Assembly (NCBI GenBank): GCA_946539855.1
Contig: CAMNHV010000015.1
Coordinates: 1-43,283 of the forward strand
Source: CAG-791 sp002449595
GTDB lineage: Bacteria; Bacillota; Clostridia; Lachnospirales; Lachnospiraceae
Reading direction: 5' to 3'
Length of the DNA stretch: 43,283 bases
Positions within the stretch are counted from its first letter, which is position 1. Each line of letters begins with the position of its first letter. The notes below the pieces were generated by a model. The model ran no database searches, was not told the DNA's origin, and was given only the letters and a program-made list of their open reading frames with translations. Positions 39,680 to 43,283 of the stretch are shown here, piece by piece. The position numbers and the translations under genes are program-made.

Positions 39680-41593
39680 ATGAAGGCATATCAGCAGAAA
39701 AGCATTTCAGACATTAATCTCGAGGATTACCTGGGAGAGTACGAGGGCAAGCAGGCGACCGTGGACGACATGCGGTACGACCGCTTCCGCAGAAAGGAGC
39801 TGCTGAACGGCCTGTGGCACTACGCGGTCGACCAGTACGACACGTGCATCCGCCAGCACTGGTTCGAGGAGCGGCGCTTCGACGCGAAGGGCAACACGCT
39901 GCCCGTGGACTACTCGTTCGACGAGTGGCCGGTGATGCAGCTCCCGTGCTGCTGGAACACGCAGGCGGAGAAGTTCGAGCTCTACGAGGGAAGCATGGTC
40001 TTCACGCGCACGTTCCGCTCTGCCGTGAGCAGAGAGGGAGAGCGCGTCTTCCTGAAGCTCGGGGCGGTCAATTACATCTGCCGCGTCTTCCTCAACAAAC
40101 AGTATCTCGGCATGCACCGCGGCGGCTCCACGCCGGCTTATTTCGACGTGACGGACGCGCTGCGGGAGGAGAACCGGATCATCATCCAGGCGGACTCCAC
40201 CAGGCGGCCGGAACAGGTGCCGACCGAAAACACCGACTGGTTCAACTACGGCGGCGTCTACCGCGACATCGAGCTGATCCGCGTGCCGGCGGTCCACATC
40301 AAGCAGTTTCGCGTCGCGCTCGTTCCGGACGGGACCTTCTCAAAAGTGAGAGTGCAGGTCCGGCTCTCGGAGCCGGTGGATGTGACGGCGAAGCTTCAGC
40401 TGCGCGGGCTGGGAATCCTCAAAGAGGGAATCTGCGCGAGTGAAGCCGGGAAAAAAGGAATCGACGGGATCAAGGCTGAGAACGCCGGAATTTATGGGAC
40501 CGGAGCCGGGGAAGCAGCTTCGAAAGACGAGGCAGAGATAGAAATCGTGATTCATGGCGGCGAAGGAGAGGCCATCTTCGAGATGCCGGTCGAACTCTGG
40601 ACGCCGGAGCGGCCGTATCTGTATGAGGCGGTGCTCAGTTGCGGTGACGACACCGTCCGCGACGAGGTCGGATTCCGGGAGATCCGGGTGAAGGGCCACG
40701 ATATTCTGCTGAACGGAAAGCCGGTCTACCTGCGCGGCATCTGCTGCCACGAGGAGAGCGTGAAGAACGGCAAGGCACCGAGCGATGAGGAGCGCCTAGA
40801 GACGATCCGCATCGCGAAGGAGCTCGGCTGCAATTTCATGCGCCTCGCGCACTACCCGCACAACGAGAAGATGGCGCAGCTCGCGGACCGGGAAGGGCTC
40901 CTTCTGTGGGAGGAGATTCCGGTGTACTGGGCGATCCGCTTCGCGAGAAAAGCGACGTACGAGGACGCGCAGAACCAGCTGCGCGAGCTGATCGGGCGCG
41001 ATTACAACCGCGCGAGCGTGATCATCTGGTCCGTGGGCAACGAAAACGCGGACACCGACGAGCGACTCGCTTTCATGAGCGCGCTCGCCGCCTGCGCGCA
41101 CGCGGAGGACGACACGCGGATGGTCTCCGCGGCCTGCCTCGTCAACAGCGAGGAGATGGCGATCCGCGACCGCCTCGCGGAGCACCTCGACATCATCGGC
41201 ATCAACGAATACATGGGATGGTACACGCCGGACTTCGAGCTCCTGCCGAAGCTGTTTGAGAACAGCCGCCCGGACAAGCCCGTCATCATGACCGAACTCG
41301 GCGCAGACGCGCTGCCCGGCCACCGCGGAACGATCCTCGACAAGGGAACCGAAGACTGCCAGAAATACGTATATGAAAAGCAGATCGAGACGATCCGCGC
41401 GATCGAATACGTGAAGGGCATGACACCCTGGATCCTCTTCGATTTCCGCTGCCCGCGCCGCACGAGCGTCATCCAGGGCTACTACAACCGCAAGGGCCTC
41501 CTCAGCCCGGACAAGACGTACCGCAAGCCGGCATTCTACACATTGCAGGCATTTTATCGGGAAATAGAAGGCGCAAATACTGAAAATCAGTAA
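39680..41593 (+). CDS. glycoside hydrolase family 2, beta-glucuronidase-like
   Basis: This 637-residue GH2 enzyme has the sugar-binding N-terminal jelly roll, an immunoglobulin-like middle domain and a TIM barrel. The catalytic acid is Glu455 (SVGNENADTD), the nucleophile Glu539 (IMTELGADA). Near the end RRTSVIQGYYNRKGLLSPD carries the N-x-K signature (Asn603, Lys605) that in beta-glucuronidases binds the sugar carboxylate, so beta-glucuronidase is more likely than beta-galactosidase. No signal peptide is present. A low-complexity insertion (about residues 245-285) interrupts the middle domain. ATG 39680 follows GGAGGGG; the in-frame ATG/GTG further upstream lacks a site. Confidence 0.88.
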   Translation: MKAYQQKSISDINLEDYLGEYEGKQATVDDMRYDRFRRKELLNGLWHYAVDQYDTCIRQHWFEERRFDAKGNTLPVDYSFDEWPVMQLPCCWNTQAEKFELYEGSMVFTRTFRSAVSREGERVFLKLGAVNYICRVFLNKQYLGMHRGGSTPAYFDVTDALREENRIIIQADSTRRPEQVPTENTDWFNYGGVYRDIELIRVPAVHIKQFRVALVPDGTFSKVRVQVRLSEPVDVTAKLQLRGLGILKEGICASEAGKKGIDGIKAENAGIYGTGAGEAASKDEAEIEIVIHGGEGEAIFEMPVELWTPERPYLYEAVLSCGDDTVRDEVGFREIRVKGHDILLNGKPVYLRGICCHEESVKNGKAPSDEERLETIRIAKELGCNFMRLAHYPHNEKMAQLADREGLLLWEEIPVYWAIRFARKATYEDAQNQLRELIGRDYNRASVIIWSVGNENADTDERLAFMSALAACAHAEDDTRMVSAACLVNSEEMAIRDRLAEHLDIIGINEYMGWYTPDFELLPKLFENSRPDKPVIMTELGADALPGHRGTILDKGTEDCQKYVYEKQIETIRAIEYVKGMTPWILFDFRCPRRTSVIQGYYNRKGLLSPDKTYRKPAFYTLQAFYREIEGANTENQ

Positions 41594-41699
41594 TGATATG
41601 CTGCGGTCGGACGGGCAAGCTGAGCATTGCCCATCCGATACAAGGCCACCTCATAAGCAGGAATGAATTGCACACTCGATCATTTCGCACAAACAAAGC

Positions 41700-41723
41700 C
41701 GGCCCGGGGTTCTCCCCGGGCCG
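41700..41723. terminator. bidirectional terminator between the GH2 and PfkB genes
   Basis: CGGCCCGGGG and CCCCGGGCCG form a perfect 10-base stem with a four-base loop. It is followed by CTTTG on the plus strand and GCTTTGTTTG on the minus strand, fitting use by both convergent genes. Confidence 0.8.
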
Positions 41724-41755
41724 ACCTTTGTCTGTCGTCATTGTTCAGTTCAGAA

Positions 41756-42877
41756 TTATTCCCCGACTTTCTTCCAACCGGCGGCAATGCGTGCCTTCAG
41801 TTCAGGAAGCGGCTTTAATCCGCTCAGAGAGTCGATCGCCGTGATGCAGGAAGCACCGGTCGCCGCAGCGAGCTGCAGGCAGGTGCCGGGATCTTCCCCG
41901 TCGAGCAGGGAGGTCAGGAACGCCGCGATGCTCGTGTCGCCGCAGCCGGTGCCGGAGACGATGCGATCCGGTACAAAACTCTTTTCAAATCTCGAAAAAC
42001 TGCCCCAGGCGTCGGCATCCAGGTCGAGGCGCGGGATCGTGCGCAGCACGTCCGCGGGAGCGGTCTCCAGATACATGCCGGGAGCGCCGCACTTGAGCAG
42101 CAGGACCTTCGCGCCGTAATCCATGCACATTTTGGCGATCGGGCGAATGTCCTTTTCCAGATCGAGGATCTCGCAGATGTCGCCGTCGCCGGCGCGCTCC
42201 AGCCAGGATGCGTAGCGTTCCGGATCGAGCATGCTGCAGAGCTCCTCGATGCTGGGAACGAAGAGGTCCACGTAAGGGAGGACGGCCTTCAGGATCGCGT
42301 GCCAGTCCTGTTTTCCGGCCTCGGAGCCGGGATCGACGGCGCACAGGTCGAGCGAGATCGCGACGCCCTTTTCGTGGACGCGGCGGATCATGTCGATGAA
42401 GCCCGCGCCCTGATTCTCATAGAGCTTCTGCATCACGGACGGGTAGCCGAAGTGGAAGAGCGCCGCGTCCGCGAGCGCCTTCTCATCGATGTCGTCCGCG
42501 CAGAAGGTGTTGTTGGCGGCGGGATCGTGAAGGAAGATCCGGTCGATTCCGGGAGGCGCGATCACGATCGTGTAGGACGTCGAAGCGTCTTCCGAGACGA
42601 TCATGCCGTCCTCCGCGCCGTACTGCCGCAGGATCCCCATGACTGTGTCGCCGAAGCTGTCGCGGCCGATCTTTCCCATCAGGGAGACGTTCGCGCCGAG
42701 CACCTTCATCGCGAGACCGGTGTTCGCGACCGCACCGCCGGTGTTGAATGCGGCTGCGCCGACCTGCACCAGCTTGCCGGGCTTTAAGAGGTCGCTGATC
42801 GCATTGACCTTCGGCCCGCTGAACACAGGGTTAATGTCGAGACAGATATGGCCTGCTACGATAACTTTTTTCTTCAT
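41756..42877 (-). CDS. PfkB-family carbohydrate kinase
   Basis: The 373-residue protein has both PfkB signatures: an N-terminal GGAVANTGLAMKVLGANVSLMGKIGRD segment and the C-terminal GTGCGDTSIAAFL with catalytic Asp314. The first residues VIVAGHICLDINPVF are typical of ribokinase-like enzymes. It phosphorylates a sugar or nucleoside, possibly a 2-keto sugar acid given the nearby beta-glucuronidase-like enzyme, but that is inference. GGGAGAAG precedes the ATG. It starts 28 bases after the preceding minus-strand gene, so the two are probably one operon. Confidence 0.9.
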   Translation of the reverse strand: MKKKVIVAGHICLDINPVFSGPKVNAISDLLKPGKLVQVGAAAFNTGGAVANTGLAMKVLGANVSLMGKIGRDSFGDTVMGILRQYGAEDGMIVSEDASTSYTIVIAPPGIDRIFLHDPAANNTFCADDIDEKALADAALFHFGYPSVMQKLYENQGAGFIDMIRRVHEKGVAISLDLCAVDPGSEAGKQDWHAILKAVLPYVDLFVPSIEELCSMLDPERYASWLERAGDGDICEILDLEKDIRPIAKMCMDYGAKVLLLKCGAPGMYLETAPADVLRTIPRLDLDADAWGSFSRFEKSFVPDRIVSGTGCGDTSIAAFLTSLLDGEDPGTCLQLAAATGASCITAIDSLSGLKPLPELKARIAAGWKKVGE

Positions 42878-42905
42878 ATTCTTCTCCCTGTACGTATCTT
42901 ATCCG

Positions 42906-43283
42906 TTAACTCTCCCGGTTTTTGAACAGTTCTTCCGCCGCGATCCTCGCTTTCGCCACGATCGCGGATTCGCCGTCCGCAAGCTGCGGGAAGCAGTAAT
43001 ACTGTATGTCGGTGTTTCCTATGCAGATCATATCACCGATCTCATACCAGAAATAATCCGCATACAGGCTGTAGGAAGCCGCCGCTGACTGGCGGTAGTC
43101 GAGCGCACCGCCGCACCCGGTCAGACGGAAACCTTCCGGCGTGTGCAGGAGCGTCCCGGTCCCGATCTCATAGGCGGCGTCTGTGTTCACCAGCGCAAGG
43201 ATCTTCACGGGGAGTTCCATGCGATAGGTGCCGTCCGCGATCTCCTTCCGCACGCACGCCCGTTCCCAGCGGTACCAGTCGGG
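42906..43283 (-). CDS. unrecognised protein, C-terminal part (runs off the window)
   Basis: The minus frame is open from the window edge to the stop at 42906, giving at least 125 residues. It begins PDWYRWERACVRKEI and continues through TGTLLHTPEGFRLTGCGGALDYRQ and YSLYADYFWYEIGDMICIGN. An internal GTG at 43253 is unlikely to be the true start because the upstream codons look coding. I believe similar tails occur in uncharacterised Firmicute proteins but cannot name the family. The aromatic-rich, beta-strand-like pattern suggests a compact C-terminal domain. It is probably co-transcribed with the PfkB gene. Confidence 0.7.
   Translation of the reverse strand, partial: PDWYRWERACVRKEIADGTYRMELPVKILALVNTDAAYEIGTGTLLHTPEGFRLTGCGGALDYRQSAAASYSLYADYFWYEIGDMICIGNTDIQYYCFPQLADGESAIVAKARIAAEELFKNRES

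Overview
The window looks like chromosome of an anaerobic, moderately GC-rich Firmicute, probably a gut Clostridia/Lachnospiraceae-type organism. This is inferred from a homodimeric-type pyruvate:ferredoxin oxidoreductase, a butyrate kinase, an LPXTG-anchored pilin, a CBS/DRTGG-containing family II pyrophosphatase, Hsp33, a thioredoxin pair under an OhrR-like regulator, and AGGAGG-type ribosome binding sites. I see no phage, insertion sequence, CRISPR array or RNA gene.

Layout. 1-2500: an AT-richer, sortase-anchored SpaA-type pilin closed by a strong terminator, then a TraX-family membrane protein. 2844-6414: an XRE-type membrane regulator, then a protein with fifteen 11-residue Asn/Gln/Tyr repeats whose frame breaks near 5790, followed by a vestige of a second copy of its start. 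6462-11554: an MBL-fold hydrolase, a decayed MATE transporter start, a GH42 beta-galactosidase with its PocR/AraC-type regulator, and a HicA/HicB-like pair. 11846-17022: a sugar cluster of isomerase, FGGY kinase, aldo/keto reductase and DUF4432 epimerase-like protein, without a transporter or aldolase. 17222-19275: an OhrR-type redox regulator with a near-perfect operator over its own promoter, then trxA-trxB. 19403-19754: a seven-unit, 53-bp array of small palindromes.

19782-25765: a divergent LysR regulator facing a CitMHS carboxylate transporter, then a class III CoA-transferase and a split AtuA-type protein. The two plus-strand transcription units begin with almost the same promoter/operator sequence, so this looks like one regulon for uptake and CoA-activation of an unidentified organic acid. 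25877-30443: a DUF2201/VWA-like protein, a MoxR-type AAA+ ATPase, a leucine-rich-repeat protein and a tiny membrane protein, a compact set resembling MoxR-VWA remodelling systems. 30613-38511: Hsp33, pyruvate:ferredoxin oxidoreductase, butyrate kinase and manganese pyrophosphatase. 38512-43283: an alpha/beta hydrolase, a GH2 enzyme carrying the beta-glucuronidase NxK signature, a PfkB-family sugar kinase, and the 3' part of an unrecognised gene running off the window.

The best candidates for undescribed biology are the LysR/CitMHS/CoA-transferase/AtuA regulon, the VWA-MoxR-LRR set, the palindromic array, and the prion-like repeat protein with its broken frame and vestigial copy. All functions are read from sequence motifs and remembered family features; no database search was possible.
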